From: Erythrophleum ivorense
Taxonomy: Eukaryota; Streptophyta; Magnoliopsida; Fabales; Fabaceae
Direction: 5' to 3'
DNA length: 64,000 nt
Assembly (NCBI GenBank): GCA_026724425.1
Contig: JAIUCV010000392.1
Coordinates: 558,001-622,000 of the forward strand
Shown: one piece after another, positions 36,401 through 46,424 of the stretch
Numbering within the stretch: position 1 is the first letter of the stretch
How the letters are laid out: each line of letters starts with the position of its first letter
The notes under the pieces: generated by a model
What the model saw: the letters and a program-made list of their open reading frames with translations, nothing else
The model's database searches: none
What the model was told of the DNA's origin: nothing
Program-made: the position numbers and the translations under genes

Positions 36401-39382
36401 TCTTCTGTTTGTGAGTCTTCGGTGCAGGTCTCTAGTTTGGCTGATATTGATCTGAAGCCGCTGATACCTTCAGCTAAGCAAGCTCCTTCTTTGGAGTTAA
36501 AGCCACTTCCAGACTCACTGAAGTATGTCTATCTGAAAGAAGGTCAGAAGTTGCCAGTGATTGTGGCCAGTGACATAGCCATGGAAGAGGAAATCCGCCT
36601 CCTTGAGGTACTGAAACGAAGGATAAAAGCTATTGGATGGACTCTTGCTGATATTCCTGGGATCAGTCCTGATGTATGCATGCATCGGATCTTGCTAGAG
36701 GATGGTGCCAAAGCTGTGCGACAGCCACAGAGGCGACTCAACCCATTGATTCTTGATGTGGTAAAGAAAGAAGTTTCTAAACTTCTTTCTGCAGGTATAA
36801 TCTACCCTATTTCTGATAGCCAGTGGGTTAGTCCAGTTCAGGTAGTCCCGAAAAAAACTGGTCTTACTGTGATGCGTAATGATGAGGGTGAATTAGTTCC
36901 TACTAGAGTCCAGAATAGTTGGAGAGTTTGTATAGACTATAGGAAGTTGAATTCTGTGACTAGGAAGGACCATTACCCCCTCCCTTTCATTGACCAGATG
37001 TTAGAAAGACTTGCTGGTAGATCCCATTACTGCTTTCTGGATGGTTTTTCTGGATATTTTCAAATTTATATTGCACCTGAGGATCAAGATAAGACCACAT
37101 TTACATGTCCATTTGGAACCTTTGCATATAGACGCATGCCATTTGGCCTGTGTAATGCACCGGGCACTTTTCAGCGTTGCATGGTTTCCATATTTTCTGA
37201 TTTGCTTGAGCATTGCATGGAAATTTTTATGGATGATTTCACTGTTTATGGTGATTCTTTTGATGCATGCTTAGCTGATTTAGATAAGGTTTTGGAGAGA
37301 TGCATTGACTATAATCTTGTGCTGAATTTTGAGAAATGCCATTTCATGGTTAAAAAAGGAATTGTTTTAGGACATGTTGTTTCTTATGATGGCATTGAAG
37401 TAGATAAGGCTAAAGTTGATACCATTTCATCTCTTCCATATCCCTCTTGTGTGAAAGATGTGCGTTCTTTTCTTGGGCATGCTGGTTTTTACAGGAGATT
37501 CATTAAGGATTTTAGTAAGATAGCATTGCCATTGTCTCACTTATTGCAGAAAGAAGTGGATTTTAATTTTGATAATTCTTGCAGGTGTGCTTGGGATGAG
37601 TTGAAAAAGAAACTTACTACACCTCCCATCATTCGGCCGCCTGATTGGAGCCATCCGTTTGAGCTCTTGTGTGATGCTTCAGATTACGCACTAGGTGCAG
37701 TTCTTGCCCAGAGAGTGGAGAAAAGACAGCATGTCATAGCCTATGCCTCAAGAACCTTGGATGCTACTCAGGCAAATTACACCACAACAGAGAAGGAGCT
37801 ATTTGCAATTGTTTTTGGGCTAGAGAAATTTCGATCCTACATCATCCACACAAAGGTGATCGTCTTTACAGATCACTCAGCTATCAAGTACTTATTCAAG
37901 AAACCGGACTCCAAACCCCGCCTGATTAGATGGGTAGTTTTGATACAAGAGTTTGATGTGGAGATCCGTGACAAGAGTGGTGTGGAGAATATGGTAGCTG
38001 ATCACCTGAGTAGGATTGAAACACCTTTGGTAACATCTTCTCCACCCTTAGATGATTTTCCTGATGATAGGCTTTGTGTGGTTGATATGTCTGTTCCTTG
38101 GTATGCTGATATAGCCAATTATCTAGCTGCATCTGTTTTGCCTGCTCATTTGAATAAAAACCAGTTAGATAAATTTAAGAGAGAGGCTAGGTACTATATC
38201 TGGGATGATCCTGATTTGTGGCATATAGGTAGTGATCAAGTGATTAGGCGATGTATTCCACAGCATGAACATGAGTCTATATTGCATTTTTGTCACACTC
38301 TTGCATGTGGGGGGCATTTTAGTGCTAAGCGTACCGCTAGGAAAGTGTTAGATAGCGGGTTATTTTGGCCTACCCTTTTCCATGATGCCTATTTGTTTTG
38401 TAAAAATTGTTCAAGATGTCAATTTGTGGGTAACATTTCTAGGAAGCAAGAGATGCCACAACAACCTCTTTTGTTTTGTGAAGTTTTTGATGTTTGGGGT
38501 TTAGATTTCATGGGACCTTTCCCTGTTTCATTTGGCTATCTATATATTCTATTAGCTGTGGATTATGTTTCAAAGTGGGTTGAGGCAATCCCCACTCGTA
38601 CTGATGATTCTTCTGTAGTGGTTTCTTTTGTCAGGTCTTACATTTTTTGTAGATTTGGGATTCCAAGAGCCATCATCAGTGATCAGGGCACTCATTTTTG
38701 CAATCGGAGTATGCAAAGCTTGCTTAGCAAGTATGGTGTTATGCATAAGGTGGCTACTCCGTATCATCCTCAAACAAATGGCCAAGCAGAGATCTCCAAT
38801 AGAGAAGTCAAGCTCATTTTAGAGAAAACCGTGCAACCCAACCGAAAGGATTGGAGCAAGAGGCTAGATGATGCACTTTGGGCATATCGCACAGCATATA
38901 AGAGCCCTATTGGAATGTCTCCATACCGGATAGTTTTTGGGAAAGCGTGTCACTTGCCGGTAGAGGTGGAGCACAAGGCATATTGGGCAGTTAAGAGGTG
39001 CAACCTGGATCTTGTTGGTGCTGGTGTTGAAAGGAAATTGCAATTGCAAGAGCTTGAGGAGATCAGAAGAGAAGCCTATGAAAATTCCAGGATCTACAAG
39101 GAAAGAACCAAGGCTATCCATGATAAGTTTATAGTGAGGAAAAAATTTCAAGTGGGCCAAAAAGTGTTGCTTTATGTTTCTAGATTGAAGTTAATGCCTG
39201 GAAAGCTCCGCTCTAGATGGGAGGGGCCTTTTATTGTCACTAATGTTTTTCCTTATGGAGTTGTAGAAATCCAAAGGGAGCCAACCGGGAGATGCTTCAA
39301 GGTCAATGGACACCGCTTGAAACCATTCTATGAAGGATACTCCACTCAAGCAGTGGAGGTTGCACTACAGGATGCCACTTAG
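33410..39382 (+). CDS. gag-pol: Gag-pol polyprotein of the Athila-like retrotransposon, intact frame
   Basis: A single frame of 1,990 residues makes the particle and the enzymes of element replication. Gag core: about residues 100-290, with the retrotransposon gag helix pattern around W168, F187 and Y191. Zinc knuckle CX2CX4HX4C: C356, C359, H364, C369. Protease site D703-L-G-A, the Athila-style variant of D-S/T-G. Reverse transcriptase: roughly 1110-1330, catalytic FMDD with D1275 and D1276. RNase H: begins near CDAS (D1422). Integrase: HHCC zinc finger around the HFCH and FCKNCSRC segments (about 1625-1680), then catalytic D1699, D1758 and E1794, spaced D-58-D-35-E. No chromodomain is seen at the C-terminus. 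A long acidic, Ser/Asp-rich linker (about 820-1010) separates protease and RT. I saw no frameshift or internal stop, so the protein could be functional. Gag and pol are in one frame, so no recoding is needed. Confidence 0.96.
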   Translation: MTRSSFEKLFDFDPEIERTLHQRRRVKVSNLVGNSSSNSYSAESSVDSSDSELKMEDNEGNVNNQARLEHANVNVDNVPARTIKELVSPDLHFQNWCINYPDINADLELKPGFIHLLPKFNGLAGEDPYNHLKTFHMICTAMRPSGVSEDQIKMRAFPFSLEGSAKNWLLRLPPGFITTWDQLKKMFLEKYFPASRTSSIRKEICGCQQMPGESLHEYWERFKTLLSSCPHHQIPDTLLIQYFHEGLLPLERDLLDSAAGGALLHLTVHAAWDLIEKKAENTQQFGTRQQARVNEVGSYSSISESRLESKIDKLASAMEKMAMLQLHNPSNMVNSIGSSTSFTPHMGSSALVGPLCSICSLATHATDACPFLNDKAESCNAVYPAKPMNQGGQKYDPYSTTYNPGWRDHPNLRYGGGQPQQQRFNQGAGSSSQVFQPVRQTMPIQEESSRLENKMDTMIKLLMDRLDQTEKGQQQKDLQHSQEIQTLQTQLGQLSNKINNMQSQGSGRLPSQVVINPNVGTPQNPNHGGVNAISLRSGKTVTFANPVATYASKDNNAIIDDSVSTSASQDKPTLAKTQVAPQEEQKKKEEELSRQVLPFPTRVARTERKKKEAEMFKEVYDIFKKVVINVPLVDLVAQVPKYAKFLKELCTTKRRLKHDGKVDLGVVVSSLYQMPMPVKCKDPGSFLIPCTIGEINFSDALADLGAAINVMPKSVFSQLQGVDLKPTSLIASLADRRCVVPEGVLEDVLVKVKDFIFPADFYVLDMDDSRFKQKGHSSLILGRPFLKTARAVIDVHAGTLTMEFAGNTIRFDVLDSMRHPLDDCADAGVSLIDMLIDDSAMDFRDSMLSRSCDIVGLDDSISCSCLKIDSCDDCSGIDPADIDIFTGFIESARLARDDVSVPVCDNSGASDHLSTSSIESDGFSQLLSVIDAVNEVDMCSLPDSELLISLDHISDSVLDLSATDGTISIDDSVDCDVYPDFSAITVATDDSQVGKVSSSVCESSVQVSSLADIDLKPLIPSAKQAPSLELKPLPDSLKYVYLKEGQKLPVIVASDIAMEEEIRLLEVLKRRIKAIGWTLADIPGISPDVCMHRILLEDGAKAVRQPQRRLNPLILDVVKKEVSKLLSAGIIYPISDSQWVSPVQVVPKKTGLTVMRNDEGELVPTRVQNSWRVCIDYRKLNSVTRKDHYPLPFIDQMLERLAGRSHYCFLDGFSGYFQIYIAPEDQDKTTFTCPFGTFAYRRMPFGLCNAPGTFQRCMVSIFSDLLEHCMEIFMDDFTVYGDSFDACLADLDKVLERCIDYNLVLNFEKCHFMVKKGIVLGHVVSYDGIEVDKAKVDTISSLPYPSCVKDVRSFLGHAGFYRRFIKDFSKIALPLSHLLQKEVDFNFDNSCRCAWDELKKKLTTPPIIRPPDWSHPFELLCDASDYALGAVLAQRVEKRQHVIAYASRTLDATQANYTTTEKELFAIVFGLEKFRSYIIHTKVIVFTDHSAIKYLFKKPDSKPRLIRWVVLIQEFDVEIRDKSGVENMVADHLSRIETPLVTSSPPLDDFPDDRLCVVDMSVPWYADIANYLAASVLPAHLNKNQLDKFKREARYYIWDDPDLWHIGSDQVIRRCIPQHEHESILHFCHTLACGGHFSAKRTARKVLDSGLFWPTLFHDAYLFCKNCSRCQFVGNISRKQEMPQQPLLFCEVFDVWGLDFMGPFPVSFGYLYILLAVDYVSKWVEAIPTRTDDSSVVVSFVRSYIFCRFGIPRAIISDQGTHFCNRSMQSLLSKYGVMHKVATPYHPQTNGQAEISNREVKLILEKTVQPNRKDWSKRLDDALWAYRTAYKSPIGMSPYRIVFGKACHLPVEVEHKAYWAVKRCNLDLVGAGVERKLQLQELEEIRREAYENSRIYKERTKAIHDKFIVRKKFQVGQKVLLYVSRLKLMPGKLRSRWEGPFIVTNVFPYGVVEIQREPTGRCFKVNGHRLKPFYEGYSTQAVEVALQDAT

Positions 39383-39507
39383 GCCTGGTCGTATTCCTTC
39401 CCTTTACTCTTTTTACTTTACATTGTCATCTTACTGAGCTGGGCTGTGCTGGATATTATTTGTCTATATTGCTCTGTTTACTATGCATTGAAGACAATGC
39501 ACTGTTT

Positions 39508-39519
39508 AAGTGTGGGGGA
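39508..39519 (+). other. Upstream copy of the polypurine motif
   Basis: AAGTGTGGGGGA is identical to the sequence just before the 3' LTR (40789-40800) and lies about 125 bp after the pol stop. It could act as an internal second priming site or mark the start of a lost downstream gene. Confidence 0.6.
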
Positions 39520-39609
39520 GGGATGCTTTAATTTTGCTTGTGAATAGTTTTGTTGAGTTTTTGGTTTGTACAGTTTTTATGTGGTCAAAAGAAAATTTTT
39601 AAAAAAAAA

Positions 39610-39649
39610 AAAACATATAGAAAATTTTTGGAAATTTTCTATATGTTTT
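39610..39649 (+). repeat. Perfect inverted repeat (18-bp arms, 4-base loop)
   Basis: Arms 39610-39627 and 39632-39649 pair completely around TTGG and follow an A-run (about 39600-39613). In RNA this would be a stable, AU-rich hairpin just downstream of pol. Function unknown. Confidence 0.85.
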
Positions 39650-40788
39650 GAATGTGACAATTGCAAGCTTCAAGTGGCTTAGATATGATACATTCTTGAT
39701 TTGAAGAGTAATTGATCATGTTTTAAGTAGATAAAGATAAATGGCAATTGTTCTGACTTAGGTAGATCTAGGCTAGTAATCATGACCTAGTGAGGTTTTT
39801 GAGCCTATAGCATAGTTCTTTTCATGTGTGTATACCACCTATCCATTTCTTGCTCTAGAGTTTGGCTTAAATCTTGTTTGAAACCACATTTTGTGCATTT
39901 GCATACATAGAAATGATAAAGGCATTCATTTTGTTTATCTAGTTAAAAGGAAAGCTTATCTTTTCATGCATTTTATCCCTTGTTTTACCCCCTTTGAGCC
40001 TTTATTTGCTTTCTTTCTTTTAGCCCATAGCCATTAACCTTGTTGAATGTCTTGGAAGTTGAAGAGCATGTCCATTTGCTTGTTTTGGATGAAAGAACAT
40101 GTAAATAGTTGGACTTTGGGCCATATATTCAAGAAAAGAAATATAAAGAAAAAAAAAGTTGAAAGAAACAAATCAAAGAAAGAATAAAGGTGTATATTCA
40201 AAGGAAAGAAGAAATAGAAAAAGAAGAAATAGACATAAGCAAAAATGATATAAAAAAAAAAGGGGAAAAGAATAATGGCCCTATCCAAGTTTTGTTGTCT
40301 TGTTTCTTTCATTCCATATTATCTTGTGGCATTGCTTTTCATTCTCCTAAGGTATTCAATCTTGATTTTTCCTATCATTTGATCTTTCCTTTTTCTTTTC
40401 CCTTAGCTCATTACAACCTAATAAAGTCCTTTTGATTTATGTTTGCATTCGCTTGTTAGTGGTGGAGAACTTATATTTTTGTCAAGCTTCTGAAAAGAGA
40501 TTTGGATAGGTTGGTTTTGAGTGCACATACAAGCCTAAACAATTTTTAGTGAGAGTGATATACACATTGCCCTTGGTAAGGGATTGCTAGCTTTGGTTTT
40601 CCCTTGTCAAGTTAATTGCCATGATGTCTTTAATCTTAATGCATGTAAAGATTACTCAGATAAGAAAGATGTTAACTGTCTCAGTTTACTTTTGGCTTGT
40701 GATTAGAACATTCACCTTTGGCAGTTTTGTTTTGTTCTTCTGTTTTTCCCTTGATTCTGTTTTGTTTTGCCCAGGAGTGCAAAGAGAT

Positions 40789-40800
40789 AAGTGTGGGGGA
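40789..40800 (+). other. Polypurine tract before the 3' LTR
   Basis: AAGTGTGGGGGA, then AT, then the LTR start TGATAAATAC at 40803. Position and composition fit plus-strand priming. Confidence 0.85.
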
Positions 40801-40802
40801 AT

Positions 40803-42723
40803 TGATAAATACTAATTTTCATATATTTTTACCTACATTTATTATTGATTTTAATGATTAATTTGAGCTTAAATGGATTTATTATGCAATATTTGAATTT
40901 ATGGTTAATTTTGGAAAATAATATAATTTTGAATTAATTAGGAGAATTTTTTTGGATTTAAATTGCTAAGATTTTATTCTCCAAAATTCTTTGATGATTA
41001 AATATTTTCAATTTTTAAAACACTTTTTAATTTTGTGCAGAATTTTCTTTTGGGCAAGTGAATTGAAGAATTAAAATGGATTAAGGGAAAAGATTGGATA
41101 ATACTTTTGTTTTTATTAATTTCTAATAATGGCATATTTGTAAATAATGATTAGGTCTTCATTTTGATTGGCTGCAGGAGAAATCGGTGAAAAAAAGCTG
41201 GAGGGGAAAAGCGCCGAAGACGACTGGAGAGTCTTCTGGAGGTTAGCAGCAGCTGGGAGGCGCTGAGAGGGACTGTGGAGAGAAAACGCTGGACTGGACG
41301 AGAAGAGAACAAAACCTGTGCAGAAGGAGGTTGCTTCTTCACTCATTCTCTCGGACAAGTCTGGAGGCAGGGGCGCCGAAATGAAAACTGTTTGACTGCT
41401 TCTTCATTCTGTGTGGCTGGTCTTCACGAGGGGACTGTGTAGACGGAGGCTTAAGGAGTGTTTCTTCATCATGTCGGCTGGAGCTTTTTGAACGTCTACA
41501 GTGAGAGGACACCAAACTGGACGAGGAGAACGAACTTGATTCTGTCTCTTCGGACCAGGAGAGCTGGAGACGCTGAACAGTAAACGCTGGAAGATTGTGC
41601 AGTAGCTGCAGGGAGAGTCAACGCCTGGAGGAAGAGTTAACAGCTGAACATCATCATCATCCACTCTTCACGGCAGCAAATTCAATGGATTTTAGAAGCA
41701 CAAAATCCATGGAAGCTTAATTAAAGGTGGCACCAAGGTGAAGCATGGAGGAGGAAGCTTGAGCTCTTGAATTAATTGGATTGAAGATCATTGGGGGAGT
41801 TTATTTTTCTTACCTTTTCCTCTTTCAATTTTAAGAACTTAGAGATTTTTTAGTTTTAGAAATTTCTTTATGGATTGAATGTTGAGACCTAGTTTTAGGT
41901 TGGCCAATTATTTCATCTTGGATTGTAATTGGAATTGGTTAATTGGGACTGGACTTATGTTTGTATTTGCTGGAGTTTTGATTTTCAGGACCTTATGATG
42001 TTGGTTTAATTGATGTTAGAGTTCTCTTGCATTGATTAGATTAATGTTATGATTTTAATTACACATCTTGGTCTTTTGCGCTACTTGATTGTTGAATTGG
42101 GTAGTATAATTGCTTAATTGTTCAATTAGGTAATTGAATTCAAATTTCCAAAATTGATTGAACCCAATTGTTGAATGATTTGATGTGTTTAATTGGCTCA
42201 ATAACTTGCAAATTACTTGAATTAACTAAGGGTTTTCTAGTTAAGTCAATCGGTATGCATTTGAGTTTAGGGTTTCCTATCCTTGGATTGAGTTGATTAA
42301 TTACATTAGTCTATTATCTAATTACTCTTCTTGGTCTTAATCAATTTTTAGTGAGTGATGAAAGCCGAATTTTCCTTGTAAAACCTTGGTTGCCTCCTAT
42401 TTGTCCCCAGCATTTTAAAAATCATTTTAGTTTCAATTTAAAAGCATTCTAGTTTAATCACTTGTTTGATCTTTTCCATTTTAGTTGAGATTTAATATCT
42501 TAATTCAAAACCCCCTCATTTGTATGCATTTAGTTTAATTAATTTTGCATTTAGCGTAGTGATAGTTTTCTTTAGAATTTGTATCAGAGTACTAAATAAT
42601 CACCAAAAATCAATTGAACTTAGCCCCTAAATTGCTCCTTGGGAAGAATGACCTAGGGTTGACTTATACTGCATTAATTCAATCTTAGTTTAATTGAGTG
42701 CTTAAGCGACTAAGGCAACATCA
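40803..42723 (+). repeat. 3' LTR of the Athila-like element
   Basis: 1,921 bp, the same length as the 5' copy, with two substitutions by eye. It ends ...GGCAACATCA, followed by the GCTAG duplication. Confidence 0.96.
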
Positions 42724-42728
42724 GCTAG
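42724..42728. repeat. Target duplication GCTAG, right copy
   Basis: Partner of 31003-31007; the sequence continues CATGCCTTTATA as in uninterrupted sister LTRs. Confidence 0.95.
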
Positions 42729-44634
42729 CATGCCTTTATATTTCATGATCCTTGATGCCATGTTATGTTTCAAATGAGCACATGATGTTTGTATGAGTTT
42801 GCTTGAGTGTGGAGAGGCCAAGAACTCTGTCCTTTAGTGAGGATGAGCCAAGAACCCTTGAACTTGGTTAAGACAAAGCAAAGAGTCTCCCAAAAGCAAA
42901 GTGGGCTCCCAAGAGTATGGTTGAGTCCAAAGCTTTTAAAGAATGAGTGAGGCAAGTCCAAAACCTATGAGAAGAAGTGTAAGGCCATTCCAAACACTTG
43001 GTGAGCTCTTGAATGTCTTGTATGATTTGTTCATATGCCAAGTTTGCTTTTAAAATGTCTATGACTTCCATTTTCTCCATGCATGCATTTGTAAAGCTTG
43101 CTTTGCACATATTATGTATGATTGAATGGAAGATGAGCTATTGGAATTCTTTGAATCTCATCCCCTCTTCTCCAATGTTTAAACATGCTAGGTGAAATAA
43201 TTGAGCAAGGTATTGGAGGCCACCAAGCTTAGAAGAAGAAGATGGGCATCAAAGTATATGAATATGCCTAGTTTTGCCTTCTTTTTTGCCATATACATGG
43301 CATATGATGTAATCTCATGATAAAATTGTTATGTGACCATATGAACATATGTAAATACCTAAATTTATGATGTATGAATGAAATTTGATGCCAAATGTAT
43401 AAGATAGCATGTTTTGGGTATTGAATGACAAATTTAGCTCTTAAATGGTTAGATAGATTAGTGTAATATTGGAAGTGGAATGGACAAATTAAGATGTGTG
43501 AGGTTTGAGACCACTTGGGCAGTTCATACAAGTCATGTTCATGCTTTTAAACTTGCCTAAGAGGTGCCAAACACCAAGCAAGACTATTGGGGCACACTTG
43601 GTCTCTAATATGGATCAAAATTGACCATATTGAAAATTTATACCACTTTTTATCCAAATGAGCACTTCTTGATATGAGATTTGGCATATATGTAGAGCTT
43701 GTTGAGAGCTTTTTGGGAAGCTAAAGTACAGAATTTTCAGAGGTCTATAGAATATTTGATGAATTTTCAAAGTTGAGAAATTTTTTGGTTTTGGTCTGAT
43801 GTACTGTTCACTTAGGTCGAAAAATGAAATCTGTCACTCAAGGGGAAAATGATGTCCAATTACCACAAAATTTTATAGAGAGAAACTAGACACTCCTAGA
43901 GACTTGTAACAACTAGAAGAACCCCATTTGAGAGTCTAGAGAGGGAGATATGAATTTGTAAAGATTCTGCCTAGAATCAAGCATCCAGACTGACCTCATG
44001 CAATATTTGATTAGTTTCGATGCCTAGATATTCCTAAATCGATCTAGAGTCATTTTTATCCTCTAGCTAACATCTGCAGCTTTCTATATTGGTCATATTC
44101 GTGTACATTGGATTTTCTTTAAAATTAATTGGACATTTTAAAAGTTTGCTACAAAAACCTATGATAGTACTAGTAGCCAGCCAGACCTCTATCTGTTTTC
44201 AAATTTCAAACGCCTTATGTGTGGTGTTTAATGGTCTAGAAATATTTTTAACATAAAGTAGACATGTGTAACTTCCTAGAATGGCAAAGAACACATGATT
44301 TTGATTTTTCTATAATTAGTTATGATTTTCCAAAGTTTGTGATAGAAAAGAGGAAATTCTGGCCGAAAATGCAAACATAGATTTTATGTGTTCCTTTGCT
44401 TTCCACGAGTTGTAGGCTAAATTTGATGATGGAAATGAGTTATATTCATGTGTTTAAGTATGAGAATGTGATAGATGAGTTCATATGGCCCATGGGATTC
44501 TGAAAGAAAAATTTTACCCCTATAGAAATGCATCTTGAGACGTAGCCCCTATGCCTTTGTGTTGTTTCCATAGAAAATATATAAGATGTGATATGGGAAT
44601 TGTATAAATTAAGTCTTAAAAGTATGGTGTTACA
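42729..44634 (+). mobile_element. Solo LTR of the TGTAAC family, second part
   Basis: Resumes the LTR begun at 29194 exactly where the Athila-like insert ends, and finishes TATGGTGTTACA. It is followed by GGACA (44635-44639), the partner of 29189-29193. Confidence 0.92.
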
Positions 44635-44639
44635 GGACA

Positions 44640-46405
44640 TATACTTTCAATGTCCGGATTCTACCTTATTGAGAACTTATGCTCTACTGGGTGCTCTAAT
44701 CTCTCACGTGCCTTAACCTTAAATTATTCTCATATTTAGGGAGCTCGTCTCACTAGCTATCGGACCCTTATTTGTTTACCTTTCTGGGCTTATCTTACTC
44801 AAATAATAATGACTAAAGTGAGGGCATCTTTTTTGTAACTAGTTTCTTAGCTCTTCCTCACTTCCCTTTATGACTCAGAGGGGTCTATCTAAGAAAATTT
44901 ACTAACCACTACTGGGTGGTTTCCCCGACTCAGGGTGTCTCATCTTTTCTTTCTCGATCTAGGAAGAATTTTTATTGAGCCTTTCATTTACATATCTCAC
45001 CTGAAACAATGCTACTGGTTATCTCCCCTAGGCTTTAGCTTACACTCAACTTAGGCTAGCTATCTCATTAGACCTGTAGCTTAATAACTATCCTCATTCT
45101 TTTCTGGGCCTCTATTACTGGGCTACTCATACTTATCTCTAGGGGTTACCTATGAGGTATACCTTTCTAGGCCACTCGCTATGTGTCTCACTGCTATAGT
45201 CTTATCTTATGTTATTTCGAGGCTACACTAACATTCAGTCATTCAATGTCTCACAGGGTAGCACCCTAGGTTAGAGTCAACGCCTCATAGGCGGGTCTCA
45301 ACAACTTGATTATCCCTGTGTCTAACTTTCTCTATGCTAAGCTCTTTTCTCAGTCTCATTTACTAGGCCCATAGATTTCTTACTAATCTTTTGTAATCAT
45401 TCATTACTCTTTTCCTCTACTTATATTAGGGGTTCCCACTCTCTGTGGGTTGTCTGACCCCTTATCAACTCCTTTTTTAAATTAGCCTGAATATGGCCTA
45501 CAAGCATTCATGGTGTCATTTGCCGCGACTAACATGTCATTCGCCGCGCCTAATCAACCTCGGGTTCACCTTAATTTTCCTATCTGAGTATTGGCCGTGG
45601 TGAGGAACTCTCTGGATTACCTTGTTGCTTTTATAGAATAATTGATCTCGACTAACGACCTCTAATTAGCTTACTTTTCCAGGGATTAGATCTTTATCTT
45701 TAGCTACTAACCCAAGCCTCATTGCCTCTATACCTAGCCCATCATTAAGTTAGAAGGTTCTACCTCTTACTTCATTCATACATAACTACTTATCATCTTA
45801 GGGCTGTCGGGCTCTAAGGTGTAGCTTGTAACTTAAACCTCTAGCCTAAGGGAATTAGCCTTTTGAGTTTTGAAACTTATCTAGACATTTAGGTGTTGTG
45901 GCTAGGGGATAATTCTCCTTCTCATTTCCCTTTAAACTAGTTTTGTGCAGCCGCAGTCTCATCCCATACCATGCTGCATCACTACTTGTCTCTGCATTAA
46001 GCAGGACATCTCGAAATGGCCTGAGTATGACTACCAGGGAGAATTAAGCCTCACATACTCTTTCTAGCAAGCCTCTTCCTATCAACAAGAGTGTGTCTCA
46101 TCGTTCATATATAGGGCTTGCTACTGATCCCATCAAGCTATCACATCTCATCAAGCTCTAGTCATTGGATCCCTTAACTTTGCTTAAGCTTAGCTCTACT
46201 CAAGCTACTCTAGAGGCCACTCCTTCCCGATGTACACTAACTACTCCAAGACCATCCTACAACTTACTTATCATGAACTTAGCCACAAACTATCCTTACA
46301 CACCTAACATGTCTCATACAAGGCTCTACCTATCTATTCAAACCTTTACATAGCCCTATTAAAACATCCTTAAGCCAAATCCAATCTGGGAGAGCCTGGA
46401 ACTTT
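44640..46405 (-). mobile_element. Internal region of the minus-strand element, 5' part, apparently non-coding
   Basis: This lies between the solo LTR and the minus-strand primer site. No coding motif was recognised on either strand. It is the 5' leader side of the element whose polypurine tract is at 26381-26393. Confidence 0.6.
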
Positions 46406-46417
46406 GCTCTGATACCA
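46406..46417 (-). other. Primer-binding site (initiator Met tRNA type) of the minus-strand element
   Basis: The minus strand reads TGGTATCAGAGC, seven bases after the LTR end at 46425. Together with the polypurine tract at 26381 it fixes the element's orientation. Confidence 0.85.
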
Positions 46418-46424
46418 ATATATA

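Larger units (their letters stand above)
39383..40788 (+). other. 3' non-coding region of the Athila-like element
   Basis: 1.4 kb between the pol stop and the polypurine tract. No open frame looks like an envelope protein; short frames sit in A/T- or purine-rich low-complexity DNA (a long A/G-rich run at about 40130-40275). It contains a strong hairpin and an early copy of the polypurine motif. Confidence 0.8.
31008..42723 (+). mobile_element. Near-intact Athila-like Ty3/gypsy retrotransposon
   Basis: A complete element of 11,716 bp: 1,921-bp LTRs with TG...CA ends, a tRNA-Asp primer site, one open gag-pol frame of 1,990 codons, a polypurine tract and a perfect GCTAG target duplication. The LTRs differ at two positions by my reading (31401/41196 C/A and 31935/41730 A/G), so the insertion is recent. 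The Athila lineage is supported by the tRNA-Asp primer, the D-L-G-A protease site and the FMDDF RT site. The 1.4 kb between pol and the 3' LTR holds no envelope-like frame, which many Athila relatives have. Confidence 0.95.

Noticed and set aside
33410..39382. Shorter frames on both strands within gag-pol
   Set aside because: They are shadows of the single long gag-pol frame in other reading frames.
40034..40435. Open frames in the place where an envelope-like gene would be
   Set aside because: The translations are low-complexity Phe/Tyr- or Lys/Glu-rich runs from A/T and purine tracts; no signal peptide plus transmembrane layout of an envelope protein.
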